Of a stretch of 37,191 bases of DNA, positions 23,023 through 34,300 are shown one piece after another; position 1 is the first letter of the stretch, and each line of letters begins with the position of its first letter. The notes under the pieces were generated by a model that searched no databases, was not told the DNA's origin, and saw only the letters and a list, made by a program, of their open reading frames with translations. Location: the IMG/VR virus record IMGVR_UViG_3300032294_002469, positions 1-37,191 of that record; one strand, written 5' to 3'. Position numbers and translations under genes: made by a program. This DNA comes from a virus.

Positions 23023-26000
23023 ATGTCGAGTCCGTTAGATTTAGTAAACTCAGAGGCTTTTAGAAAAAAACTTGTTGTCAGAAATTTGACACCATATGCG
23101 AAAGCTCCTAACAGACCTACGCCCCCAACTAACTACGAATATATTCAATCGGATACTTCAGTTCAGGATAGTCCTGACCAACTGATTGATGAACCATCAT
23201 TTGCTAACCAATTATACCCTCTAAACCAATATGGCAATGAAGGTGGTTACGAACAAGTACCTGACCCTGGTGGACTTCTAAACACCAAATCCAACGAAGG
23301 TGAGTACGGATATCAAGATGCTAATATAGTAGACCAGTCTTTCGCCGAGTCACAGAAGTGGAAACCTCTAAACGTATTTTCTAATGGTAATCAATTACCT
23401 TTGGACAGTGCTGAGTTTTTTGAATCTTTGAATAGACCAATAACGACAAACACATCTAACAATCAACCGTACCCAACAACTTTTGTTCCATCTTCTTATA
23501 TACCAGTATCTATATTACTTTCTCCTGACCCGTCAGGAAGTAATGGATTATTGAGTCAAGATTCATTTATTGCTCGTTTAGGTGCTCAAACTTTGAGAAG
23601 AGAGTTCGAAAATAGAATTGCAGCACAGATAAGACAAGATACTTTAGGACGTGCAAATATTCTAAATGTTACAAGTGGTACTGACGTTGTTAATATATTG
23701 ACAGGTGTTGTTCCGATTATAGAACCTAACTTTACTATTACAGTCACAGCAAACCCAATACTTGCAGCAACCAACTTTGCATTGAGATTGGGTGGTAGTA
23801 TATTACCTGTATCTCCGATACCAGGTTCATATTTCGACCCGAATATTAATCCTGGTCCACAGAATACAATACAACAATTATCCAACGCGTTCAGAAGAAG
23901 TGGGGTTGGTAGATTTTTTAACAGACTTATGGGTGGTGGAGACACTGGTTCACAAATCATGTTTAACAACATGGGTGCGGGTCAAAGGTCAAGACTATTC
24001 AAAAACATAGATTACAACAAATATAAGCCTAACTTTCCGAGAAACTTTTTCGACAGAGTCGGTGGGGTCCTTACTGGTACTCAATCTAACAATAGTAACT
24101 TCTATGTTGGAAACATCACTTCAAACCCATCCCAAGTATTTTCACCTGCTGGTGAAGTTCCTGTTAATCAGTATGGTGTTGAACAACAATCACCTGTTTA
24201 CGGACCAAGTGAGTTGGCGCAACTTTATGAGGGACCAAGTCAATCTATAAGATTAGGTGCTAACGGACCAACATATAGTAATGGTGGTGGTATCGAAGGA
24301 GGATTTACATGGGTATCTCCAAAATATAAAGACAATGCTGGATTCAGTGTTGGTGTCGGTGGTATCATCGTGAATAGAGATGAGGACTTCAAACCCTCCT
24401 CATATAATTCAACAGAATCAACCAACAATCAATTTAGAGATGGTTCTATATTAGATAAGACACAAAGAATTATTGATAGCCAACCACAGGGTGCTAGGAG
24501 ATTACAACACGCAGGTAATGCTATTGACCAAGTAAGTAAGGTATTCAGTGATGGATATCAAGAAATGACTAAAGGTTCAAGAGTGATATCATACACTGGT
24601 GAGATTGGTCAAGAAGTTGGAACTGAGTATTGTAGAGTTTTTGCGAAAGACATTCCTTACTTACAATACAACGACTTACAAAAAACAGACGGTATCACCG
24701 TAAAAGGAAGAAGATTTTCTGATTCGGTATTAGATAACACATATAATTTGAACATCTATCCTAACAAACAAGAGGGTGGACAAAGTTCAACAAACTTAAT
24801 TAACGGACCAGGTGGGTTAAGTACTAACGTAGCTTATGCTAAAAAGTATATGTTCTCAATTGAGAACCTTGCTTGGAGAACATCTAATACACCAGGTTTC
24901 ACTTCGAACGATTTGGCAATATGCGAAAGAGGTCCAAATGGAGGAAGAGTTATGTGGTTCCCACCATACGGTTTACAATTCAACGAAAGTGTTTCTGCTA
25001 ACTGGAATCAAAGTGACTTTTTGGGAAGACCCGAGCCAGTGTTTACATACAAGAATACTTCAAGAAGTGGAACACTTCAGTGGAAGATTGTTGTTGACCA
25101 CCCTTCAATTTTGAATTCAATCGTTGATAAAGTATTAAAGAATGAAACAAACAAAACAAGAGTCAATTCAATATTGGATTCGTTCTTTGCTGGATGTAGA
25201 AAGTATGATATCTATGAATTAGCTAAGAAGTATTATACAATAAATCCGAATGATTTATATCTTCTTCAAACAGCTATAACATCAAAAGATTTAACAAGGG
25301 AACAATTAATATCCACTAAACAAACAATTCAGACAGGATTCAACGCACCTAATAATGGTGCAACACCTATCACACAATCATCTGCAAGTACTGATTTTTG
25401 GAAAAAATATGTTCAAAAAGGATTCTATTTTGCAAACGATTTTCCAAAGAAAGATGCGGTTACAGCATACGATTTTCAATATAACACATATCAATCACAA
25501 CAAAGTACTGAATACGCTAGTAAACCTACCGCCCCACAAACAAGTAAATTCTTCTCTTCAGTAGTTACATCTAACTTTGATGAGATGAAGAAACTTGTAA
25601 ATGACATTGTGAAACAATTGAAAGAAAATCCTCTTGGTCAATTAACAATAACCTTGAATGCGAGTTGTTCGGCACCACAAACTCGAGCATATAACGTCGA
25701 GTTGGCTCGTAGAAGAATTCAATCAGCAAAACTATTTTTCGAAAGTAATACACTTTTGACTCCATATATCGAATCCATGAGATTAATAATACAAGAGACT
25801 AAATCTCCTCCAGGTGAAGATGCACAAGTTGAACAATTTGATTCTTCAACAGGTAGTTTCGTATCAGGGGTTAATGTAAATTGTTCTGATGAATCTAATA
25901 AAGGAGGTGATACTCAAGTTGGAAGTAAAGATATTTACACAACTAATGCTATGGCTTGTAGAAGAGCGGTGATTACTGAAATTACATCAACACTTAACCA

Positions 26001-28041
26001 ACCGACTACAGAGGAAACACCTAATTTCATAACAGTTAGTACCGATTCTATTGTAACAAAGACAGTTAAAGTTCCAACAGTTGAAAGAAATTATGAGCCA
26101 AGAGATAATATTACTAAGTTCGTGTTGAGACAATTTTTGTCTGAGTGTGATTATTTCGAAACAATTAAGGAACAAACTCCAATGGTGTATGATAACTTGA
26201 GAGAAAAGTTGAAATTCTTTCAACCAGCATTCCACTCAATGACACCTGAAGGTTTGAATACACGATTAACATTTTTACAACAATGTATGAGAGCGGGAGA
26301 TACAATACCAACAATTAAAGATATTGGTGGTAGTGCAGTCTTACAATACAACAACGCAACAAACACTGCTTTTGGGGCACCACCAGTTTTGGTTCTAAGG
26401 GTTGGTGATTTTTATAATACAAAAATTATTCCTTCGTCGTTGAGTATTTCATACGAAGAATTGGATATAAATCCTGAAGGTATTGGCGTTCAACCTATGA
26501 TTGCGAATGTGACTTTGAACTTCAACTTTGTTGGGGGTAGTGGATTGAAAGAATCAATTGACAAACTTCAAAATGCTTTAACATTCAACTATTATGCTAA
26601 CACAGAAATATATGATGACAGAGCAGATACGACGGGTAACGAAGCCTTTTTGGATGTGTTAGATAAAGAATTCTTGGCACAAGCCGCACCACCATCACCA
26701 CCAGCACTTAATCAAGCGGCACCTAACAACGGTCAAACAAACAATAGCACAATTGGTTCAATTTTAACCACAGCAGTTGAAGGTGTTAATGAAACGGGTA
26801 CAATATCTTATACTAATTTCATGAATGATGCTGTTACACAAACTCAAAATTATTTTACAAACATCGTTAATAAAAATAAAGAGGTATTGAATCAATATAA
26901 TAATGCGATGAGACAAGTATGGATGATGTCTAGAAATTATTTCTCTGGTAATATTATTCAAACACAACCAATCGAAATTTTTGGTAAACCAAGTAACATT
27001 CAAGAAAGAGTTGATGAGGTATTCAACGCTCTATCACTCAATGTTTCACAGGGAGAAGATAAATTCATACAATTTATTTCAACTGTTGAGAAAAACTTTT
27101 CACCAAGATTGATACAAACTGTAAAGGATAACTATAACAATTTCTTAAGAGAAAAGAAATCATCTTTCTTGACACCTATTTTCAAAACTGTACAAGACTT
27201 AACAAACGTAGAACAATCATATGTTCAAATGGTGGGTAGAATGAATGTTATTGGTTTCGATGGACTTGCTTTAGCGGAAAGAGTGGGGACTGATGGATTA
27301 CAGGCAAAATCAGGACCTGTTAGAATATACATTACATCAAGTAGTGACAGTGCTCCTGACACTTTGGATAAAATGATTGAAGATATAGAAAAAATTAGAA
27401 CTGACTTAAGTCTTTTCAATGATTTGACTACAGAAGATTCATCATTTGACTACACAGGTGATAAACAAAGATATACTTCACAATTAGTTCTTCCAATTGA
27501 AGGAGACTCAGGTACTGTTAGTAAGAGTATATTAAAGATACAAGATGTTTTCATTCCATTTAGTACCTCTGAAGATTTCAAGAGTTCACCATTCAGAAGA
27601 GCGTATATGATTTTGTCTAATGAAATAACTGACGCAAAAAGATACGAAACCTTCAAAAATGCAATGATTGGTAATATAATTGGGAATGCAGGTATTATAG
27701 GTAAAGGGTTCGATGATATTGAAAAACAATTTGACGCGTATTGGTTAACTGTGGCAAAACCACAATACATCACAGAAAACAATATTGCGAAAGAGTTTAT
27801 CAATAGTGTTGAAAAGGACAAATTAAAAAGTTATTTAATTTATACACCATTCGATAAAAAAGAAAGAGTGTTGAATTACACAACTGACACAAGCCAAGAG
27901 AGTAGTGTAACAATCGCAGCTCAAGAAACTTTAATAAAAGGTTTAGGTGCTTCCACTAATGGAAACACTAACAATAAAACTTGGAATGATTTAGTGGGTG
28001 GCGTTTTCGGAACCTACGTATCAAAAGCAAAACTTAACTAA
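23023..28041 (+). CDS. Large baseplate/tube-initiator-like protein with OmpA-like segment
   Basis: 1672 residues. The first ~500 are Pro/Asn/Gly-rich and appear flexible. Around residues 610-710 a segment with RVMWFPPYGLQFNESVSANW, GRPEPVFTYKNTSRSGTLQW and VVDHPS resembles tail-tube-initiator or baseplate proteins (gp48/gp54-type 'Y.nTsR...' strands). About residues 845-980 resemble an OmpA-C peptidoglycan-binding fold: LGQLTITLNASCSAPQTRAY followed by NVELARRRIQSAKLFF and, after an insertion, NAMACRRAVI. Near 1119-1206 another tube-like block follows (VLVLRVGDFYNTKIIPSSLS, then GVQPMIANVTLNFNFVGG). It follows the tape-measure gene, and its stop overlaps the next start as TAATG. I infer a central baseplate role near the tube base with cell-wall contact; exact T4 counterpart not assigned. 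Confidence 0.65.
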   Translation: MSSPLDLVNSEAFRKKLVVRNLTPYAKAPNRPTPPTNYEYIQSDTSVQDSPDQLIDEPSFANQLYPLNQYGNEGGYEQVPDPGGLLNTKSNEGEYGYQDANIVDQSFAESQKWKPLNVFSNGNQLPLDSAEFFESLNRPITTNTSNNQPYPTTFVPSSYIPVSILLSPDPSGSNGLLSQDSFIARLGAQTLRREFENRIAAQIRQDTLGRANILNVTSGTDVVNILTGVVPIIEPNFTITVTANPILAATNFALRLGGSILPVSPIPGSYFDPNINPGPQNTIQQLSNAFRRSGVGRFFNRLMGGGDTGSQIMFNNMGAGQRSRLFKNIDYNKYKPNFPRNFFDRVGGVLTGTQSNNSNFYVGNITSNPSQVFSPAGEVPVNQYGVEQQSPVYGPSELAQLYEGPSQSIRLGANGPTYSNGGGIEGGFTWVSPKYKDNAGFSVGVGGIIVNRDEDFKPSSYNSTESTNNQFRDGSILDKTQRIIDSQPQGARRLQHAGNAIDQVSKVFSDGYQEMTKGSRVISYTGEIGQEVGTEYCRVFAKDIPYLQYNDLQKTDGITVKGRRFSDSVLDNTYNLNIYPNKQEGGQSSTNLINGPGGLSTNVAYAKKYMFSIENLAWRTSNTPGFTSNDLAICERGPNGGRVMWFPPYGLQFNESVSANWNQSDFLGRPEPVFTYKNTSRSGTLQWKIVVDHPSILNSIVDKVLKNETNKTRVNSILDSFFAGCRKYDIYELAKKYYTINPNDLYLLQTAITSKDLTREQLISTKQTIQTGFNAPNNGATPITQSSASTDFWKKYVQKGFYFANDFPKKDAVTAYDFQYNTYQSQQSTEYASKPTAPQTSKFFSSVVTSNFDEMKKLVNDIVKQLKENPLGQLTITLNASCSAPQTRAYNVELARRRIQSAKLFFESNTLLTPYIESMRLIIQETKSPPGEDAQVEQFDSSTGSFVSGVNVNCSDESNKGGDTQVGSKDIYTTNAMACRRAVITEITSTLNQPTTEETPNFITVSTDSIVTKTVKVPTVERNYEPRDNITKFVLRQFLSECDYFETIKEQTPMVYDNLREKLKFFQPAFHSMTPEGLNTRLTFLQQCMRAGDTIPTIKDIGGSAVLQYNNATNTAFGAPPVLVLRVGDFYNTKIIPSSLSISYEELDINPEGIGVQPMIANVTLNFNFVGGSGLKESIDKLQNALTFNYYANTEIYDDRADTTGNEAFLDVLDKEFLAQAAPPSPPALNQAAPNNGQTNNSTIGSILTTAVEGVNETGTISYTNFMNDAVTQTQNYFTNIVNKNKEVLNQYNNAMRQVWMMSRNYFSGNIIQTQPIEIFGKPSNIQERVDEVFNALSLNVSQGEDKFIQFISTVEKNFSPRLIQTVKDNYNNFLREKKSSFLTPIFKTVQDLTNVEQSYVQMVGRMNVIGFDGLALAERVGTDGLQAKSGPVRIYITSSSDSAPDTLDKMIEDIEKIRTDLSLFNDLTTEDSSFDYTGDKQRYTSQLVLPIEGDSGTVSKSILKIQDVFIPFSTSEDFKSSPFRRAYMILSNEITDAKRYETFKNAMIGNIIGNAGIIGKGFDDIEKQFDAYWLTVAKPQYITENNIAKEFINSVEKDKLKSYLIYTPFDKKERVLNYTTDTSQESSVTIAAQETLIKGLGASTNGNTNNKTWNDLVGGVFGTYVSKAKLN

Positions 28042-28364
28042 TGGGATTTCAATATTGGAATAGATATAGTCAATTTTTAATCAACGGAGAACAGACCGTT
28101 GTGCCTTTCGTAAAGTTACCTCAGAAGGCAACAGACAAGGCGTATATCTATAAAGTGGCTAAAAGTAGATTGGATAGGGTTTCCCAAGAATATTACGGAA
28201 CACCATATTTCGGTTGGTTAATTTTACAATCAAATCCACAATATGGTGGTCTCGAAAATAACATCTATGATGGTGCTATATTGATTATTCCATTTCCTCT
28301 ACTACCATCATTACAGGATTATAAGGCGGCAATAGAAAATCATTTTTATTATTATGGCAGGTAA
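28041..28364 (+). CDS. gp53/LysM-like small baseplate protein
   Basis: 107 residues. The middle reads SRLDRVSQEYYGTPYFGWLI, then LQSNPQYGGLENNIYDGAIL and IIPFPL. This is the LysM-like 'd.v...YYG.p...W.I...Np......i..G..l.IP' pattern of T4 gp53 (baseplate wedge) and P2 gpX, small proteins that bind between baseplate parts. Upstream residues contain FVKLPQKATDKAYIYKVAKS. It is linked by TAATG to the previous gene and overlaps the next by 11 bases, so its output is probably coupled to the two giant baseplate proteins. A secreted cell-wall LysM protein is unlikely: there is no signal peptide. Confidence 0.68.
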   Translation: MGFQYWNRYSQFLINGEQTVVPFVKLPQKATDKAYIYKVAKSRLDRVSQEYYGTPYFGWLILQSNPQYGGLENNIYDGAILIIPFPLLPSLQDYKAAIENHFYYYGR

Positions 28365-31300
28365 CATTATAGCAGATGAAAACGGAGATGTGTATGTTGA
28401 GTTTGATTATAACAATATAATCGTTGTTGACCCAAACAAAACTATCGATAGCGATGGGAAAATTCAAGAAAGATTAGTTGACCCTGAAAAGTTGGTGATG
28501 TATGCTAACTTGGAAGCTGACATGCTACCGAGAACAAAGCTTGCGGTGGGAGGTACCCCAACCGATAGAATAAGAACTATTTCCGTTGCTAAAATAAATT
28601 TCCTCAAGCCAACAAAAAATTCTTACTTAAGTTCTGGTTATTATGACCAAATTACAGGTGAAAATACCACCAAATTTAGAGGTGAAAACCAAATGTTTTC
28701 TCAGGACAATGTACCTAAGGATGGTTCGAATCCGTACGTTGTTGACCGACCTGCGGACTTGAATAACATTGTTGACAATGGATTATTAGGGATAACACAA
28801 ATTACGATACAGACAAATAGTTCATTCGTACCAACGGTAAGAATAGAGTTAGAAGATGTTCAAGGTAAGGCGTTATTTGAGTTAGGTAACAACTCACCAT
28901 ATGCGGCATTTTTTAATTTACCATATCCACAGTTTTATCTAACACTAAAAGGTTATTATGGTCAAGCGGTAAGATACCAACTTAATCTTGAGAAATTCAA
29001 CGCCAGGTTCAACTCGTTTAGTGGAAACTATCAAGTAAGTTTGGAGTTCAAGGGTTATAAGTTTAATATCTTGAATGAAATTTCGATGGGTCACTTGATG
29101 GCATTACCGCACATGTATAGTCAAATATACAACGTTGCACAATCACCAGTTGGACCACAACAGAGTAATAGAACCGCAGAATCACAATCTAAAACTCAGG
29201 TGGGTCAAATAAGTAATAACGTATCAAGTAATGAAGCTTTGACTGTTGAGGTTACTTCAAACAAGGGATATCAAAAAATAGTTGAAGTTTATAGTGAATA
29301 TAAAGCCAAGGGGTTGATTACACCTGATTTTCCAGAACTGACCCTCATGCAGTTGATGAATAAACTACAGAATTTTGAAAAAATAATTCAGGAATCATTC
29401 ACAAAAGCTGAAGTAGAACCCTTAACAAATATTAGAACATATAAAGAATACCTACAGGAATACTTTAATGCTGTTAGAGGTGATTCAAATTCTTGGTTCA
29501 CGAAGTATCTCAATCCAAGACCAATTATCTTAAATAATAAAGAAAGGGTATATGTTTTCAACGAGATTGATTTGTCTGAAAAAGACACCGCGATATCGAC
29601 ATTAAAAAATGATATTACCGTATTCAACAAATACTTGGCGGGAAATAGAACATTAGGTTCTGCGGGAGTAGCAAGAATACCAAACCCTATCAGATATGAA
29701 ACTATTATTTATGATAAAATAACCTTCGACTCAATTGATTGGATTGCGACAGCTTCTTCACAGATTGGTATACCAACACCATCCGAAACACAAGTTACCG
29801 ATATTCAAAATAGATATCGTGGATTGACAATCCCTGTAGTTAGTAGAGACCAACAAGGAAATTTGATTGATGAAAGACCCAAATTCTTTATTTTCGAAGG
29901 TCCTGCAAGATTTGATAAATTAATTGCATCGATTGATTCCCAAGCAACAAAAAAACTTCAAGAATATCAATCCCTAATAAGTGCGGAATTATTGAAAAAG
30001 TTGGAAGATAGAACTAAAGGTTTAGGGTTCAGACCGACTGTTAGAAATATGATGGCGGTAATTTTAGCATCCACCGAGGCGTTCATCAGATTGATGGATG
30101 ACGTACATACAAATGCTTGGTCTATAAAAGATGACCCTGTAAGAAAAAGTGCTATATTAAATAATATTTCTTCGGCACCAAGTTCGGAGACGGTTGACCA
30201 AGTTGTTACGGACCCGTTTTTAGATTCACAATTGAATATAGAACAAACATTAGACCCTTCGAAAATACCTGTCTACCCTTGGCCTCTATTTTTTGTGGAA
30301 ACACCTGAAGACAAAAAGGGTAGATTCCAATTGAAATATATTGGTGACCCATCAGTTGCAGAATTGACCCAAGGATTCAATTATGACAAGTGGCCAGAAG
30401 TTCAGTTCGTTGAAGAATACTTGAAAGGTATTACCAAAAAGTTCAATGTCCCTGCCACGACTGATACTTTAGAGAACGATAAGTATACAAATATTTTGAA
30501 TATTAATGCGATAGAGTTTCCATCTTTCGGACTTGCATACTTGAGTAAACAAGAACTCAAATTCTTCTATGAAATTTGGGAAAGACAATTTTTGACATCG
30601 CACTATTCAGGTCTTATCAGAGCTAATGAAAATCAAATTAGTGATTTAATTACTTTGAACACTGAGACTGAGGTTAATAATATTGTTAATAGTATCAATA
30701 TAAGTGCACCGTTCTTGAGTTTCAAACTTAAGAACTATGGGTTGAATGCTACAAATTACGTACAAAACTTAGAGAATTTCTCTAACGAAGGAACGGGTAA
30801 ATCATATCAAGATTTTATAAGAGATTTCTTTGTTACCCCTTATATCAAGGCGTTGGTGGATAACCCAACAAGTATAACGAGTATTGTAGACTTAGGACAA
30901 ATACCTCAAACAAACACAACATCACCAGCTCTTAGACAACTATTAAGTGTTGCGACTAATGATAAATTAATTGTGGATACTCTACCATTTTCAGACCCAA
31001 CATGGTGTTTAAGAAATATGAGTGAGGGTCCAACAACCCAAAACAATGAGGTCTACAACACGAATAAAACTCTTACTGTTTTCGAACCAAGAAAGATTAT
31101 TGCCAACTTTAGTGATGTGTACAATTTCACAACTAATAGACCTGTGACTAATTTTTCGTATACATCAAATAATAATCCGACCAAAAACGCTGAAACATTT
31201 GTAAATCAACAACAAAATTTGGCAGGATTTTATAATACACAAACAACTAAAATTTATGTTGCTACCGAAGGTCAGATAAATGGATTATCACCTGCGGAAA

Positions 31301-34300
31301 TTCTTCCATTCCAAACAACAACATCGATGTTGAATACCCCATATTTTGTAAATTCAATACAGAAAGGTGCGGACGGGATTAGAAGAAGTGTAAAATATCC
31401 GTTCATAAGTTCAGCATATTTGTTCTTAAACTCACTACCTTTGGCGTCACTCAGAGAAAAATATAAAACTCTGAATGGTACTGAGACTGATGATTTAGAT
31501 TATATTGCGTCATGTTTTAATAAATTTGGTGCAATACACAAATTACCATATGCTTGGATTCTTAAAATGGGTTCAATTTGGTACAGATACAAGTTGTTCA
31601 AAGAAAAGGGGGAGGATATCCTCACAGACGTTTGGAAAAATTTAGATTATAAAACGAACTACAGTCCAATATTAAGTTCTGAAACACAGACGTATAATTT
31701 TACTTATGATGGTAAAGCAAATAGTGTTGTTTTACAAAAAGAAGATACCACGACAATACAAATCAATACTGGATTTTATCCAAAACTTATCAATGATTTC
31801 AACTTGTTCTACAACGGATTTGAATTATACAAGAAGTATGATAGTGCTGAAATACAAAACAGTATTTCTCTCGGTATGAAAGTCTGTCAATTTCCTAATT
31901 CATTTATAGATGCACAACAAGGTGTCAAAGAGTTGACCGTTGGAACATGGTCAGTACTATTACCTAACTTCGTTAATTTTGACGTAGCGTGTAATCCTAA
32001 GGATAATACAAATGGTAATTTGTATTATGTTGTACCATCTTTCGGTTCTCAAATTAATCAGACATATTATGAATGTATTGACAAGACAACAGATAATCCA
32101 ACTACTGTAGTGAACTTAACTAACAACGCTTCAATGTATAATGGTTCAGTTAGAACATTATGGTCTACACCAAACTTTGGATATTTTGATAATAATCAAA
32201 TTGTAATGCCAACACCTGAGGAGTATATAAACCAAATAGAACCCTCAGAAAAGAATCAGTCCCCATTCAAACTTTTAACAAAAAATGACTATTCGAAGAT
32301 TGAAGAGATTTTTTCAGTGTTCGAAAAAAGTACGTTAGATAAATTTGAACTTGAGTTCTTGAATTTCTGTAAACCAATTACAGATGCTGAAATTACTCAA
32401 CCAGTGGCTGAGTTCAATACAACAACAACAAATGTAACTGCAAATTTCAGAAACTTCCAATCACTAATGAGAAGTGTGATGGTTGTACCTAAACCAACTA
32501 ACACACAAAATAATTTGGAATACTTCCAAGACACAATTACAACTCAGAATGGAATTTTCCAAAACGAAATGAAGGCGTTTTTACAATATGATGTGATATT
32601 CAAAAACGGTAACCCTTCAAAATATAGAAGAAGAATTTTTGATTCATATCTATCATATCTATCAACACCTGTGATTACAGACCCAATACCATTTTTGCCA
32701 TATGTTCAAGGTTCTTTACCAACAAGAGGTGGTACGGTACTATTGAGTCAATCAAAACTACAAAACCAAAAAGCTTGGTTTGCTCTCGAAACAGAAGTCG
32801 GTTTTTCAACAATCCCAAATGTGGAATATAGTTCGACTGGTTCATACATAACAGATTTTTTTGTCGATAATAATATTCAATTCAACGAAGCGAATGTTGT
32901 AATCCTTGCACCATTGATTAAAATGTATGCAGCAAGAAAATTGGAGTCGCCATCTCTAAACGCCTCTCAGTTCAAAAATCAATTGAATGAATATCTTCAG
33001 AAAGAACAAAACTTCCAAAATGATTTACTTGGTTTAGTTCTATCAGGTGTTCAAAATAGATTACCAATACAACAACAACTTCCACAAAATGCTGTTGCTA
33101 GTGCTGTAAGTGGAGAACAAAGCAAATTGGAAATGTGGGAAGTATTCAAAGCAATCAATGATAAGTGGATTGCAGGAGATGATTTCAAAACCAAAACATT
33201 GTTTGAGGATATGTTATTCTTGGACAGAGCTTCAAGAAATATTGGTGATACAATATTGATTGATATTTTTGATATACAAGGGATGATTGCGAACAACTCA
33301 CTTAATGACGCTATGAGTGTATATAGTTTCGTAGCCAGTATTTTAATAAAGAATAATTTCGTGGTAATGAACTTACCTGCATATGTAAACTTTTACAATG
33401 TACAAGACATAGACGGAGCGACAATTCCACAAACCGAAGGTTCTTTGGATTTTGCAAATAGTATGTGGGGAACATTTTTGGATGTGGACTATAGAAAGTC
33501 GAGTCCTAAAATGGTATGTTTTTATTCACCGAGACCATCTAACTACTTAGACTTACCAAAAGGTAACTTCAGATTTAGGGATGATTCGTTTGAACTCAGA
33601 AGGGCTTCGGAAAACCCATTAATTGAAAATCAACAAAACAAAACAGATTGGAATATTTCCAATAAATGTGTTGGATTCAATGTCGATATTGGTACAAGAA
33701 ATCAAAACATTTTCTATTCATTTAGTGTGTCACAAGATAATGGAGTAGCAACATCTGAGTCAATCAATACGTTAATTAACATGTCTAACAATGCCACAGG
33801 TAAAAATGTTGCAACACAAAACGCCAGTCTTTTCAATATCTACAAACAAAGAAGTTATACTGCAACAGTGACATGTTTAGGTAATGCTATGGTTCAACCA
33901 TCAATGTACTTTAACTTAAGACATGTACCTATGTTCAATGGTCCGTATATGATTTTGGATGTCCAACATCAGATTCAACCAGGAAATTTCCAAACAAGTT
34001 TTACAGGTGTAAGACAAGGTATATACGACTTACCAGCAATAGATAATTTCCTTCAAAGTATTAATCAGAATTTATTAACAAATCTTGAAGAAGTTCTGAA
34101 AATTAAGAAGGACGTTCCTAAAATCGAAGGTATTACAAATAATCAGAAGGCAACTCAAGTGGTACAAAAGGCGGATAATACACCTGACTCATCCAATAGT
34201 TGTGTTAGCAATGTTGATGTGGTTGCTTACCCTGATAGTGTAAATGTACCACCAAAACCAAGTGATGTTAGTGTTGATACTTTTGCTGCAAAACTCAAAC

